Positions 9,166 to 18,167 are shown, counted from the stretch's first letter. The stretch is DNA of 64,000 bases from Edaphobacter sp. 4G125 (GCF_014274685.1 NZ_CP060393.1:2849501-2913500), one strand, 5' to 3'. Program-made: numbers and translations. The notes: generated by a model not told the origin, from the letters alone.

Positions 9166-10170
9166 ATGCGGATTTCAAGACGATTCTTTCTTCATAGTAC
9201 CGCGATCACCGCCGCGGTCACATCGATGCGCCGTGCATTGCCAGCAGCTTCTTTTGTCGCTTCTCCTACTGAATGTACCTTTCGCATGGCGGTCATCACT
9301 GATGAAATCTCCCAGGATTTCGGAGAAGCTTGCGAGACGGCCACCCGGCAGATGGGGCTGGGGTGGGTTGAGATTCGAACTCTCTGGGGAAAAAACATTA
9401 CGCTTCTCGACGAGAAGGAGATTGCAGAGGCGAAGAAGATTCTCAAAAAGAATCAGCTTAAGATCACCAATTTAGGCAGCCCTCTCTTCAAAGTTCCCTG
9501 GCCACACTCTGACCAGGCTGACAACAAACTCGGGAAGCTCGACCGGGGATCCTTCGACAATGAATTTGGCTTCAAGCAGCAGGATGAGGTTCTCGAGCGT
9601 TGCATCTCTTTATGCAAACAGCTCGATACGGAGCGCATCCGCTGCTTTGACTTTCTGGCGCTCAAGGACCAAAAGCCTTATCGCGATGCCATCAATGCAA
9701 AACTGCGACAAGCCTCCGAAAAATGTGAGAAGCATAAGGTTATTCTCGTCCTCGAAAATGAGGAGAGTTGCAACACCCAAACTGCAGAACAAGCTATAGA
9801 AGTTCTGAAGGCGGTACCCAATCGGAACTTCATGTTGAACTGGGATCCCGCAAATGAGGCTGCGGTCGGCGGGCAGCCTTTCCCTCAGGGATGGTCTTTG
9901 CTGCCAAAGGATCGTATCGGTCACGTGCACTGCAAAGATGTAGTTCGCAAGAATGGTTCCTACGTCTGGTCGCCAATCGGTGGGGGCGTCATGGATTGGG
10001 TCGGACAATTTCGCGCTCTCGCTGCTGCGGGATATCACCTCGGCGTAAGCCTTGAGACGCACTGGCGTGGTCCAGGCACCAAAGAAGAAGCAACACAGAA
10101 AAGTATGGACGGTCTCAAATCTGCACTTCGCCAAGCGGAGATTCCTTGCTCTCGCGTTCTCCAGCTCTAA
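9166..10170 (+). CDS. Tat-exported sugar (phosphate) isomerase/epimerase-type TIM barrel
   Basis: 334 residues from the ATG at 9166, preceded by CAGGAG (9155-9160). The N-terminus ISRRFFLHSTAITAAVTSMRRALPAAS is a twin-arginine signal, so the protein should act in the periplasm. The rest is a xylose-isomerase-like TIM barrel (AP endonuclease 2 superfamily): RMAVITDEISQDFGEACETATRQMGLGWVEIRT. Likely metal ligands are LVLENEES (Glu), NWDPAN (Asp), HVHCKD (His) and SLETHW (Glu). Cytoplasmic relatives isomerise keto sugars. Exported members found beside Gfo/Idh/MocA oxidoreductases have been linked to 3-keto-glycoside cleavage, known from gut Bacteroides. Here the Gfo gene follows after 39 bp, which supports such a role, but the substrate is inference. 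Third gene of the operon. Confidence 0.82.
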   Translation: MRISRRFFLHSTAITAAVTSMRRALPAASFVASPTECTFRMAVITDEISQDFGEACETATRQMGLGWVEIRTLWGKNITLLDEKEIAEAKKILKKNQLKITNLGSPLFKVPWPHSDQADNKLGKLDRGSFDNEFGFKQQDEVLERCISLCKQLDTERIRCFDFLALKDQKPYRDAINAKLRQASEKCEKHKVILVLENEESCNTQTAEQAIEVLKAVPNRNFMLNWDPANEAAVGGQPFPQGWSLLPKDRIGHVHCKDVVRKNGSYVWSPIGGGVMDWVGQFRALAAAGYHLGVSLETHWRGPGTKEEATQKSMDGLKSALRQAEIPCSRVLQL

Positions 10171-10209
10171 ACACACACCGCCACTCCATCAACCAGGAGA
10201 AATGATCTT

Positions 10210-11523
10210 ATGCAAGCAAACAGTATCGGACGTCGTCAATTTCTTTCCGGGATCGCCGCGACTGCCGCCAGTCAGGCCCTCCCCCATCGCGTGCTCGGCC
10301 AAACCAACCGTATCATAGGCGCTAACGATCGCATCCGTATCGGCCTCATCGGTGCCGGATCGCGAGGAACAGAAGACTTGCGTAGCGCTCTTCGTCAGCA
10401 CAATGTCGAATGTGCTGCCGTTGCCGATGTTTTCTCACTCCACCGCGAGCGGATGAAGCACACTTATCCATTCATTGATACCTATGATGATCCTCGCCGT
10501 CTTCTTGATCGCAAGGACATTGACGCTGTCATCAATGCAACACCGCTTCATGTCCACTCGAAGTACTTTCTCGATACACTCTCGGCCGGCAAGGATCTCT
10601 ATTGCGAAAAGACCATGACCTGGAATATTCCCGAAGCTGAGGCCTGCCTGAGAGCTGCAAAGGCATCCAAGCAAATTGTTCAAATCGGGCTTCAAGATGC
10701 TACGGCCGGTTCACTACTCGATGCAAAAGATTGGATCGCGAATGGGCTCACCGGCAAAATCACCATGGTGGAATCCTGGATGAGCCGTAACACGAAGCAT
10801 GGTGTCGGACAGTGGAGACGCCCCATCCCCAAGGAGTGCACCGCCTCCAATGTCAATTGGAAGCTCTTTCTCGATGGCCGTAAGCTCGAAACCTTCGACG
10901 CCGAGAAATTCATCAACTGGCGGCTGTATTGGAGCTTCTCCGGCGGGAATACCGCGGAAAACATGGTCCACCAGCTTGCGTGGGTGATCGAAGCTATGAA
11001 CCTGCCTCTTCCCAAAGCCGCAGCCATGACGGGCGGCATCTTCTCCGTCAGGGATGGACGTGAAGTACCAGATACGATCTCGGTCACAATCGAATACCCA
11101 AACGATTTTGTCTTTGTCTGGCAGTCTGTCTTCAACAATAAATTCTACGGTATGGGAGAACGCTTCCTTGGAAGCGATGGAACGATTGAGCACCTTAGTG
11201 GCTCGAATAATATGATCACCGGACCTGCGGATACGAGCCAGGATAAAGAGAGCGAAGAAAACGCCCCTGGGCCAGTTCGCTACTATCCCGAGACACTCAA
11301 TAACCCCAATGGCACGCCACTACTTGGCAAAAACCCCGGCGAGAATCATATGGCTCACTGGGTCGCCCGTCTCCGCGACCGCAAGCAACCCGCCGCTTCT
11401 GTAGAGTTGGGCTACCGGTCTGCTCTCGGAGTGCACATGGCAAATCTGTCTTATCGGCAGAAGAGGCGCATCACTCTCGAAGAAGCGCTTGCAATGCCGG
11501 CAAGCGCCTATCTTTCGCACTAA
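10210..11523 (+). CDS. Tat-exported Gfo/Idh/MocA-family oxidoreductase
   Basis: 437 residues. Starts at the ATG at 10210 after CAGGAG. Residues 1-30 carry a twin-arginine signal (GRRQFLSGIAATAASQALP), so export in folded form with bound cofactor is expected, as in glucose-fructose oxidoreductase. A Rossmann fold follows (IRIGLIGAGSRGTEDLRSAL), then the family's catalytic segment as DLYCEKTMTW (usually EKP) and a Gfo-type C-terminal domain (GVGQWRRPIPKECTASNVNWKLFLDG, GGNTAENMVHQLAWVIEAM). These enzymes oxidise or reduce a sugar hydroxyl with tightly bound NAD(P). With the preceding exported TIM-barrel protein it could carry out redox-assisted breakdown of a glycoside in the periplasm. Fourth gene of the operon; the hydrolase follows after 67 bp. 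Confidence 0.88.
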   Translation: MQANSIGRRQFLSGIAATAASQALPHRVLGQTNRIIGANDRIRIGLIGAGSRGTEDLRSALRQHNVECAAVADVFSLHRERMKHTYPFIDTYDDPRRLLDRKDIDAVINATPLHVHSKYFLDTLSAGKDLYCEKTMTWNIPEAEACLRAAKASKQIVQIGLQDATAGSLLDAKDWIANGLTGKITMVESWMSRNTKHGVGQWRRPIPKECTASNVNWKLFLDGRKLETFDAEKFINWRLYWSFSGGNTAENMVHQLAWVIEAMNLPLPKAAAMTGGIFSVRDGREVPDTISVTIEYPNDFVFVWQSVFNNKFYGMGERFLGSDGTIEHLSGSNNMITGPADTSQDKESEENAPGPVRYYPETLNNPNGTPLLGKNPGENHMAHWVARLRDRKQPAASVELGYRSALGVHMANLSYRQKRRITLEEALAMPASAYLSH

Positions 11524-11590
11524 CTCCTCAATACCGTGCTCCCAACCTAATCGGGGCACGGTCCATTCCAAGCTAGAAATAACTCACACT

Positions 11591-14005
11591 ATGATTGGAT
11601 TGTTCGCAATGAGAGCGCCACATCTTCTACTTTTTGCTCCCGTTATAGTCAGTCTGTCGCTCGTAGCTATACCGGTTGCGGCACAGCGGCTGACCGACAA
11701 CCGGATCATACTCTCTCCGTTGGCAGATGCTCACGAAAGGCTCGCAGCGCAGGTTCTAAGTGAAGAGGTTTCAAAGCGAACGCATATCGCGTGGCCCATT
11801 TCCTCTGAAGTTGCCAATACAAACTCGCTCCATGTCATCGTCACCACAAAGTCACATCTAGCCGGAATTTTGGCAGCGGGACATCTGGCGATGCCTCACG
11901 TCCCCATGACCGCCAAACCCGAAGGCTTCTCCATTCGCGTTCTTGGCAAAGATAAACGCTTTGTCGTGATCGCAGGCAATGACGCACGAGGCGTGCTCTT
12001 CGGAGTCGGCTACTTTCTGCGCCATCTAGATATGAAGCCACAAGCCGTATCTTTAGAGAATCTGTTCGATACTGACCAGGAGCCGGAATACAGTGTGCGT
12101 GGGCATCAGCTCGGTTATCGTCCCAAGAACAACACCTACGACGGTTGGAACGTTCAGGCATTTGATCAATACATTCGCGATCTTATTCTCTTCGGCACAA
12201 ACACCATAGAATTGATCCCTCCCCACTCTGACGATGCGGCGATGAGCCCTCTCTTTCCCGAACCGCCGATGGAGATGATGGTTAAGCTCTCCGCTCTCAT
12301 CAATCACTATGGGATCAGTTGCTCCATTTGGTTTCCTGCAATGGAGAAGGACTACTCCGATCCGGCGCAATTGGAGCGTTCCATCCATGAGTGGAGCAGC
12401 GTTTTTTCGAGTCTTCCACAGGTCGACGCTATCTTTGTCCCAGGAGGTGATCCCGGACACACTGCTCCCAAAGTTCTCTTTCACTTCCTCGAGCGCGTCG
12501 GGGTTGAGCTACACAAATATCATCCTCACGCTGAGATGTGGGTCTCGCCACAAGCCTTCAGCGAGGAGTGGCTTACACAGTTCTATTCCTTGCTGAGAGA
12601 TCGCCCATCATGGCTCACTGGCGTCGTCTATGGGTCCGAGATGCGCCCGACTCCAGCCGAATTCCGCGCGCAGGTTCCGTCGTTTATTCCCATTCGCTTT
12701 TATCCTGACATCGCTCACACGGCATCATCCGAGCAGCCGGTACCGAATTGGGATCCAGCTTTCGCACTTACCGAAGGTCGCGAGCCCATCAATCCACGCC
12801 CAGTTGATGAAGGCCTTATCTTCCATAGCGACTTGAAGACTAGCATCGGCTTCGTAACCTACTCCGAAGGAGTCAACGATGACATCAATAAGTTTCTATG
12901 GTCAGGATGGGGATGGGACTCGAAGCAAACCGCCGACGACATACTCGCACAATACATTCGTCTTTTCCTTGCGCCAGCGCTACCTGATGAACTTCTGGCC
13001 CCCATTCATGGGTTAGAGGAAAACTGGCGCGGCTCCGCACGCAACAATCCGAGCATTGAGCCCTCACTGGCTGCCTTCCAGGTGCTCGCCTCTAAATATC
13101 CCGGCCTCAAAACTAACTGGCGCTTTCAACAGCTTCTCTATCGCGCTTACTATGACACATACGTTCAGCACAGATTGAGGAGCGAAAGTTCAGCTCAAGA
13201 AGAAGCGATCCAAATCTTGCGCTCCGCCTATCCCTCAAATACCAATGAGAACATCGCCGCTGCGGAAGCAGCGATCGAAACACCGCCTCAGTGTTCCGTC
13301 TCCAACTTATGTCAACAGATTCAAAAGCTTGCCGATGATCTTTTTACCTCCATCCACATGCAATTGACTGTCACCCGCCACCATGCCTCATCGGTGGATC
13401 GAGGAGCCAACGCTGACTCTGTCGATGAACCTATCACCGACAGACTTTGGATCCTTGGCAAGCTGAAAAATGCAGAGGTTATATCCGGAGCTGATCGCAC
13501 CGCCGCCATAAAAGAGATCCTCGATACGGTCGCACCAACCTCCACGCTTTACGATGATGTTGGCCAACCAGGACACCAAGCCCACATTCTGCCGCAACCT
13601 CCCGCACTCGATAGCCCTGTACTCAACGAACGAATCTACTCTGGAGTTATCAAATCGCTTCAATCCGATCAGGTTCTTCCGATCAGCAAAAGGACTTACC
13701 TTGGTAGCCTCTATGACGCACCTATGAAGATGAAGTATCACACTCTCAAGAAGAGTACGAATTACCTCTTCCACGTCACCTATGCCAAGGACATCACCGA
13801 CCTAAAGCTCACCGTCAATCACATCCCTGTCAAAGGAACGTGCCATGTCAGCTCTGACGGTTGTCTCGAGATGACTTATTCGATTCCAGCTAACCTAACC
13901 TCATTAGGAGAATTGGAGTTCGAGTGGCGTCTTCCCGAGGGTCGCGGAGGCCACGGCCGCGCCCTACAGATTACAACCACCGAGTTGGTCGAGGATCCTC
14001 AGTAG
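11591..14005 (+). CDS. Secreted glycoside hydrolase-like protein of uncertain family (GH20/GH67-type N-terminal domain)
   Basis: 804 residues from the ATG at 11591; the ATG at 11609 gives a tidier signal peptide (RAPHLLLFAPVIVSLSLVAIPVAAQ), and neither has a strong ribosome site. Residues ~35-150 look like the alpha/beta domain before GH20 and GH67 barrels (LADAHERLAAQVLSEEVSKRTHIAWP, FVVIAGNDARGVLFGVGYFLR). A TIM barrel seems to follow (YSVRGHQLGYRPKNN, FGTNTIELIP, VDAIFVPGGDPGHT, TGVVYGSEMRP, FVTYSEGVNDDINKFLWSG), and then a C-terminal extension. The GH20 signature Asp-Glu pair is absent: the segment reads GGDPGH. Acidic candidates lie in SDDA, SEM and SEGVNDD. Last gene of the LacI operon, presumably cutting the glycan outside the cytoplasm. 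The catalytic class cannot be assigned from sequence alone. Confidence 0.65.
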   Translation: MIGLFAMRAPHLLLFAPVIVSLSLVAIPVAAQRLTDNRIILSPLADAHERLAAQVLSEEVSKRTHIAWPISSEVANTNSLHVIVTTKSHLAGILAAGHLAMPHVPMTAKPEGFSIRVLGKDKRFVVIAGNDARGVLFGVGYFLRHLDMKPQAVSLENLFDTDQEPEYSVRGHQLGYRPKNNTYDGWNVQAFDQYIRDLILFGTNTIELIPPHSDDAAMSPLFPEPPMEMMVKLSALINHYGISCSIWFPAMEKDYSDPAQLERSIHEWSSVFSSLPQVDAIFVPGGDPGHTAPKVLFHFLERVGVELHKYHPHAEMWVSPQAFSEEWLTQFYSLLRDRPSWLTGVVYGSEMRPTPAEFRAQVPSFIPIRFYPDIAHTASSEQPVPNWDPAFALTEGREPINPRPVDEGLIFHSDLKTSIGFVTYSEGVNDDINKFLWSGWGWDSKQTADDILAQYIRLFLAPALPDELLAPIHGLEENWRGSARNNPSIEPSLAAFQVLASKYPGLKTNWRFQQLLYRAYYDTYVQHRLRSESSAQEEAIQILRSAYPSNTNENIAAAEAAIETPPQCSVSNLCQQIQKLADDLFTSIHMQLTVTRHHASSVDRGANADSVDEPITDRLWILGKLKNAEVISGADRTAAIKEILDTVAPTSTLYDDVGQPGHQAHILPQPPALDSPVLNERIYSGVIKSLQSDQVLPISKRTYLGSLYDAPMKMKYHTLKKSTNYLFHVTYAKDITDLKLTVNHIPVKGTCHVSSDGCLEMTYSIPANLTSLGELEFEWRLPEGRGGHGRALQITTTELVEDPQ

Positions 14006-14528
14006 TGTTAGGTTGCGCTGCCTGCGAGAGGGTTGGCATGCCTCATCGTCAACTAGGATCTCACGCGAGTTGTGAAACGCACGGAAATGCTATAAGCACT
14101 GGGGTTGGGATACATCATGGCGATGGGCGACAAAAAATGACACAAACTGATTAACTCATGCTGTCGACGAGAGAAGGCAATCAATGATTGCTCTGGATTC
14201 CCAAAGACCTTCGAGTTTTTGAAAGATTATTTATCTTCAATAACTTGAGTTCCAACCACAATGGTCGCGTATTGGAAGCTCCTTGTGCTTCTGTAAGTCC
14301 AATACGATCTTCTAGATATGAGCGCTCAATGAGCAACGCTTGCCTGTTATCCAGATGGCGGCGTCCCAGATGAGTACATTGAAAAGTAGGTATTCAGATT
14401 ACACGGTGCTGCAAAAAGCACGCGCTCTATGTAGGTGCGGAGGGAAAATTCGAGAAAAGCTGACTTCTCAGCCGTTTGGCGGGGAGAGCCTACATAGGAG
14501 TCAGCGTAGCTCCAAAAATTGTCAGCCC
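14006..14528. other. Intergenic stretch without a supported gene
   Basis: No convincing coding sequence in 14006-14528. It holds a 9-bp inverted repeat, CTATGTAGG (14427-14435) with CCTACATAG (14489-14497), interlaced with GCTGAC (14459-14464) and GTCAGC (14500-14505), so a folded RNA is possible. A lone GTCGAC near 14165 lacks the flanks of the operator sites. No terminator is clear after the hydrolase gene. Confidence 0.4.
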
Positions 14529-14568
14529 TTGACACTATTTAAAGATTAATTGTAGATTGTCGACTATC
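14529..14568 (+). promoter_or_regulatory. Promoter with overlapping GntR-type operator before the GH13 gene
   Basis: TTGACA (14529-14534), 17 nt, then GTAGATTGTCGAC; the -10 is best read as TAGATT with an 18-nt spacer. The palindrome GATTGTC|GACTATC (14555-14568) overlaps the -10 and the start point. The same arrangement, base for base in box and spacing, is found before the receptor at 27876. Binding there would block RNA polymerase, so this is a repressor-type layout. Confidence 0.75.
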
Positions 14569-14594
14569 TCGTTTTGTGCAGGACTAGACCCTGA

Positions 14595-16352
14595 ATGCAT
14601 TTGATTCGATCGTTCACCTTGAGTGTGCTAATAATTGGTTGTTTCTCGGGAACCCTCGTCGCCCAGTCGTACCACGCTTCCACTGTCTCAGCGCGAGGTA
14701 CCCAAGCTGCTTCCGATCCATGGTGGAAGCACGCGGTCATCTACGAGATCTACCCTCGCAGTTTTCAGGATTCCAACGGCGACGGGATCGGCGACCTGAA
14801 TGGCATTACAGAGCGGTTAGATTATCTACAAACCCTTGGCATCGACGCGATCTGGCTGACTCCAATCAATCCATCGCCGCAGGTGGACTTTGGCTACGAT
14901 GTAACAGACTATAACGCCATCGATCCTGCATACGGTACGCTGGCAGACTTCGATCGCCTCGTCGCAGAAGCGAAGAAGCGCGATATCCATATTCTTCTTG
15001 ATATGGTGATGAACCACACGTCGAACCAGCATCCCTGGTTTATCGAATCGCGCTCCTCGACCGACAATCCGAAGCGCGACTGGTATGTCTGGCGCGGCGG
15101 CAAGTTAGATGGTACGCCGCCCAATAATCCGCCAACGAATTGGATCAGTTCCTTCGGCCACAACGGCTGGCAATGGGATCCGAAAACTCAACAGTATTAT
15201 TGGCACCACTTCTACATTGAGCAGCCTGATCTTAATTGGGAGAACCCAGCAGTAGAGAAGGCGGTATTCGACAGTTTCCGCTTCTGGATGAACCGGGGCG
15301 TCGGTGGCTTCCGTCTTGATGCCGTGACAGCACTGTTTGAAGATCCGCAATTGCGCGATGCTAAACTGCTCCCCGGCCACAACTCTTACGGCGATCAACT
15401 ACAGGACAACTCCTACTACTCCAACCTGCCAAGAGAGCATGACGTAATGCGCCGCTTGCGCAGGCTCACCGACACCTACCCTGGAGACATTGTCCTCGTA
15501 GGAGAAACGCGCCTGCCCACCGAAGAGCTCTCGCGCTGGTATGGAGGCGCAAAGCATGACGAATTGCAACTGCCAATGGATCTTGCCTTTGGCTTCATCG
15601 ACAAGATGGATCTGCAGCAATTTCGCCACCTGCTATCCGAAGCCGAATTCCATCTCGATGGCAATCAGCCGCTCTTCGTTTTCAATAATCACGATCGTCC
15701 GCGCAGTCTCGACCGCTATGGTGACGGCGTACATAATCCCCAGATCGCGCGCCTGTTAGCAGCACTGCTGCTAACAACCAAGTCCGCTGCCATGATGTAT
15801 TACGGTGAAGAGCTTGGAATGGTTACCACGCCCCCCAAACGAAAAGAAGACGTGAAGGACCCCATCGGCCGTTATGGCTGGCCTGTGCAGAAGGGCCGCG
15901 ACGGCGAACGCACTCCTATGCAATGGGACGCGAGCACCAGCGCCGGCTTCAGCCAGGCTGCTTCCACATGGCTCCCCCTGCCGCCTTCATACACCACTGT
16001 GAACGTTGCAGCAGCGTTAAAGGACCCCAACTCACTGCTCAACTGGTATAAGCAACTCATCGCAATGCGGCGCACAGTGCCGTCGATTCATCGTGGCGAC
16101 ATCACTATCCTCAATGCCGACCATCCCGCTGTGCTGGCCTATGCCCGTCACATAGAAGGGGCGCCTTCGACACTTGTTGCTATGAACTTTACGGCGCAGC
16201 CGCAATCAATCACGCTCGACGCAGCGAAACACGGCGTCAGTGGTTCGCATGTAAAGACCCTGATGAGCAGTGCGGGCGAACTCAAAAGCAACATGAGTGT
16301 CAGTTTCACATTGCCACCGTTTGCAACCTGGATCGGCAGTCTGACTAAGTAG
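14595..16352 (+). CDS. GH13 alpha-glucosidase / oligo-1,6-glucosidase-type enzyme, secreted
   Basis: 585 residues with a signal peptide (LIRSFTLSVLIIGCFSGTLVAQ, residues 3-24), so it acts in the periplasm or outside. The GH13 barrel begins at WWKHAVIYEIYPRSFQDSNG. Conserved regions: DMVMNHTS (region I), GGFRLDAVT with the nucleophile Asp242, VGET with the acid/base Glu304, and FNNHDRP with Asp367; QPDLNWENP is the fifth region of the oligo-glucosidase branch. A small beta domain ends the protein. Enzymes of this branch retain configuration and release glucose from short alpha-glucosides. It is a single gene behind its own operator-controlled promoter and converges on the GntR gene, 39 bp away. 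In this island it suggests that the glycan, or a co-occurring one, carries alpha-linked glucose. Confidence 0.93.
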   Translation: MHLIRSFTLSVLIIGCFSGTLVAQSYHASTVSARGTQAASDPWWKHAVIYEIYPRSFQDSNGDGIGDLNGITERLDYLQTLGIDAIWLTPINPSPQVDFGYDVTDYNAIDPAYGTLADFDRLVAEAKKRDIHILLDMVMNHTSNQHPWFIESRSSTDNPKRDWYVWRGGKLDGTPPNNPPTNWISSFGHNGWQWDPKTQQYYWHHFYIEQPDLNWENPAVEKAVFDSFRFWMNRGVGGFRLDAVTALFEDPQLRDAKLLPGHNSYGDQLQDNSYYSNLPREHDVMRRLRRLTDTYPGDIVLVGETRLPTEELSRWYGGAKHDELQLPMDLAFGFIDKMDLQQFRHLLSEAEFHLDGNQPLFVFNNHDRPRSLDRYGDGVHNPQIARLLAALLLTTKSAAMMYYGEELGMVTTPPKRKEDVKDPIGRYGWPVQKGRDGERTPMQWDASTSAGFSQAASTWLPLPPSYTTVNVAAALKDPNSLLNWYKQLIAMRRTVPSIHRGDITILNADHPAVLAYARHIEGAPSTLVAMNFTAQPQSITLDAAKHGVSGSHVKTLMSSAGELKSNMSVSFTLPPFATWIGSLTK

Positions 16353-16391
16353 GGCAGGAGATGATCCAGCATAACGCCGCGCCCCTTCTCC

Positions 16392-17132
16392 TTAAGAGGT
16401 CGTATTGCGTAGTTTTGTTGATGGCTTGCTTTCAGCTTGAAGATACTCTTCCAGATGCGAACGAATGAGCATCCAATTCGCTTCAATGTGCTCACGGATC
16501 GCTGTAGCAGCTTTGTTCGCGTTACGTGACTTGATGTGTTCCATCAAAGCGGCGTGACTGCTGCGCTGAATTGTCTTACGCAGTGGAGTACGATTGGTAC
16601 GTTCAGCATGGCGCATGATGGCGCCCATTGCGAAAAGCGGTGCCGTGATTTGCAAAAGGACCTTCTGCAGCGTGCCATTGCCCGATAGCTCCCACAGCTT
16701 CTCATGGAATGAGAGATCAAGTTCCGAAGTCGCATCAGGGTCAGTCCGGGCATCGTGAATCTGGCGTGTGAGCTTTTCGAGATACGTTACATCGGCCGCA
16801 GTGATCGATTTCACCGCTAGACGAACGGCCTCAGCCTCTAACAGGACACGTGTACTGATAATTTCATCTACCTGCTCGGGCGTTAGGGAAACGACGCTGC
16901 TGCCGCGATACGCATTCTGCTCTACGAGGCCGTCATGCGCCAGCTCTTGCAATGCCTCGCGAACCACCGCGCGGCTTACCCCAAAATCCTTCGCCAGTGA
17001 AATCTCGGTCAAACGCTGTCCGAGCCGTAGCCTGCCATCAAGAATCGCGCTACGGATTGCGCTGTGGACCTTTTCCCGCGTCGATTCGCGGCGGACGGGT
17101 TCAAAGGTAATGCCGGTTTTTCTGGATGCCAT
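16392..17132 (-). CDS. FadR/GntR-family transcriptional regulator with FCD domain
   Basis: 246 residues from the ATG at 17132; no strong ribosome site, and the start lies 32 bp after the aldolase gene, so translation may be coupled. The winged helix-turn-helix occupies residues ~12-80 (STREKVHSAIRSAILDGRLRLGQRLTEISLAKDFGVSRAVVREALQELAHDGLVEQ). An all-helical FCD ligand domain follows (ISTRVLLEAEAVRLAV, LDLSFHEKLWELSGNGTLQKVL, HAALMEHIKSRNANKAATAIREHIEAN) with Asp and His residues expected to hold a metal and a carboxylate effector. FadR-type regulators bind TNGT-N(0-3)-ACNA palindromes; TTGTCGACAA occurs in four promoters of this island, including the one driving the aldolase-gntR pair, so autoregulation and control of the island are likely. 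The effector may be a sugar acid. Confidence 0.92.
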   Translation of the reverse strand: MASRKTGITFEPVRRESTREKVHSAIRSAILDGRLRLGQRLTEISLAKDFGVSRAVVREALQELAHDGLVEQNAYRGSSVVSLTPEQVDEIISTRVLLEAEAVRLAVKSITAADVTYLEKLTRQIHDARTDPDATSELDLSFHEKLWELSGNGTLQKVLLQITAPLFAMGAIMRHAERTNRTPLRKTIQRSSHAALMEHIKSRNANKAATAIREHIEANWMLIRSHLEEYLQAESKPSTKLRNTTS

Positions 17133-17164
17133 AGAGGTTATGTTTCGGTAAGTTGCAATGTCTG

Positions 17165-18118
17165 TCAAGCAATAGAACGCATGCAGGGATCTTCTGTACC
17201 AGCATCGGTAAGCAAACTCACATACGGTTTCAAGATACCCTCCTGTTCCAGCATCTCCAGCACCCGGCGGCGCTTCTTCTCTTCCATGGGCGTGTCGAAG
17301 GGATGAATTGTAGCCTGACGGGCAATACCCATGTATTGGAATGAGAGTTCTAATCCACGCCAACCGCCATCGACCTCCAGAATACGGAAGCAACGATTAA
17401 TTTTCTGCTGGATGAGGTCTGCGGCCTTGTAATCGCCGCGTGCCGCCGTATCGTAGATCTGACGAGCGACATCGGGAATGATGTTGTGAAGACCTTCGGT
17501 AATGCCGTCGAAGCCAAGCTGCAGTGCAAGACTCGTCATTTTGCCCGCACCGCTGATCAGCGCAAAACGCTGGCGCGGCAAAGGTGCGCGTAACAAATCC
17601 ATCCAGCGGGAAACATCGGTCCCGCTGAACTTGATACCGATGATATTGGGGTGTTCCGCAAGACGAACGATGCTTTCCACGCTCAGCGAATTCGACACAA
17701 GCCGCGGATTGTCATAGAGGACGATTGGCTTCTCAGCATGATCAGCTGCATTGAGAAAGAACCGGATCAGTTCCTGTTGCTGATAGATGTAGTAGTACGG
17801 GGGCAGAAGGATGAGACTATCTACAGGCTGCCGGCCGATGGTGCGAATCTTCTCCATCACACGTGTCGACCCGCTGTCCGATATACCGCCATGCACCGGA
17901 ACACGCCCGTTCGCGATGCTCACCACGCGCTCTACGACCTCTTCCTGCGTCGCATCCGGGAGCATGGCAAACGCCCCCATGGAACCATTCGCAAATAGCT
18001 GGTGCGCGCCGTTTCCAATAAGAAATTCCACTAGTCTCTCGAGCCCTGAAGGGTCGACGCTGTAGTCTTTTCCCACTGGAACAGCAACAGGAACAATTAC
18101 GCCCCGAAGTGTACTCAT
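17165..18118 (-). CDS. Dihydrodipicolinate synthase / N-acetylneuraminate lyase family aldolase
   Basis: 317-residue TIM-barrel class I aldolase. The family features are the substrate carboxylate loop NGSMGAF (residues 44-50, usually GTTGE or GSTGE), LYDNP with the proton-relay Tyr135, and IGIKFSG with the Schiff-base Lys163; the 28-residue distance between Tyr and Lys equals that in E. coli NanA. Members cleave or make 2-keto-3-deoxy acids: dihydrodipicolinate, N-acetylneuraminate, 2-keto-3-deoxygluconate and others. Biosynthetic DapA is unlikely, given the location in a sugar operon with a GntR regulator. A lyase for a sialic-acid-like or other keto-deoxy sugar acid fits, with pyruvate as one product. 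It is the promoter-proximal gene of a leftward pair with gntR and divergent from the FAD oxidoreductase. Confidence 0.88.
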   Translation of the reverse strand: MSTLRGVIVPVAVPVGKDYSVDPSGLERLVEFLIGNGAHQLFANGSMGAFAMLPDATQEEVVERVVSIANGRVPVHGGISDSGSTRVMEKIRTIGRQPVDSLILLPPYYYIYQQQELIRFFLNAADHAEKPIVLYDNPRLVSNSLSVESIVRLAEHPNIIGIKFSGTDVSRWMDLLRAPLPRQRFALISGAGKMTSLALQLGFDGITEGLHNIIPDVARQIYDTAARGDYKAADLIQQKINRCFRILEVDGGWRGLELSFQYMGIARQATIHPFDTPMEEKKRRRVLEMLEQEGILKPYVSLLTDAGTEDPCMRSIA

Positions 18119-18167
18119 TCTGTTCTAACCCCTAACTCGTCGTTCTTATGGTAGCCTGATTTTGTCG

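Noticed and set aside
14161..14170. GTCGAC near 14165 as an additional operator
   Set aside because: Flanks (GCT...GAGA) do not fit GATTGTCGACAATC and no promoter is near; GTCGAC alone occurs by chance in several genes.
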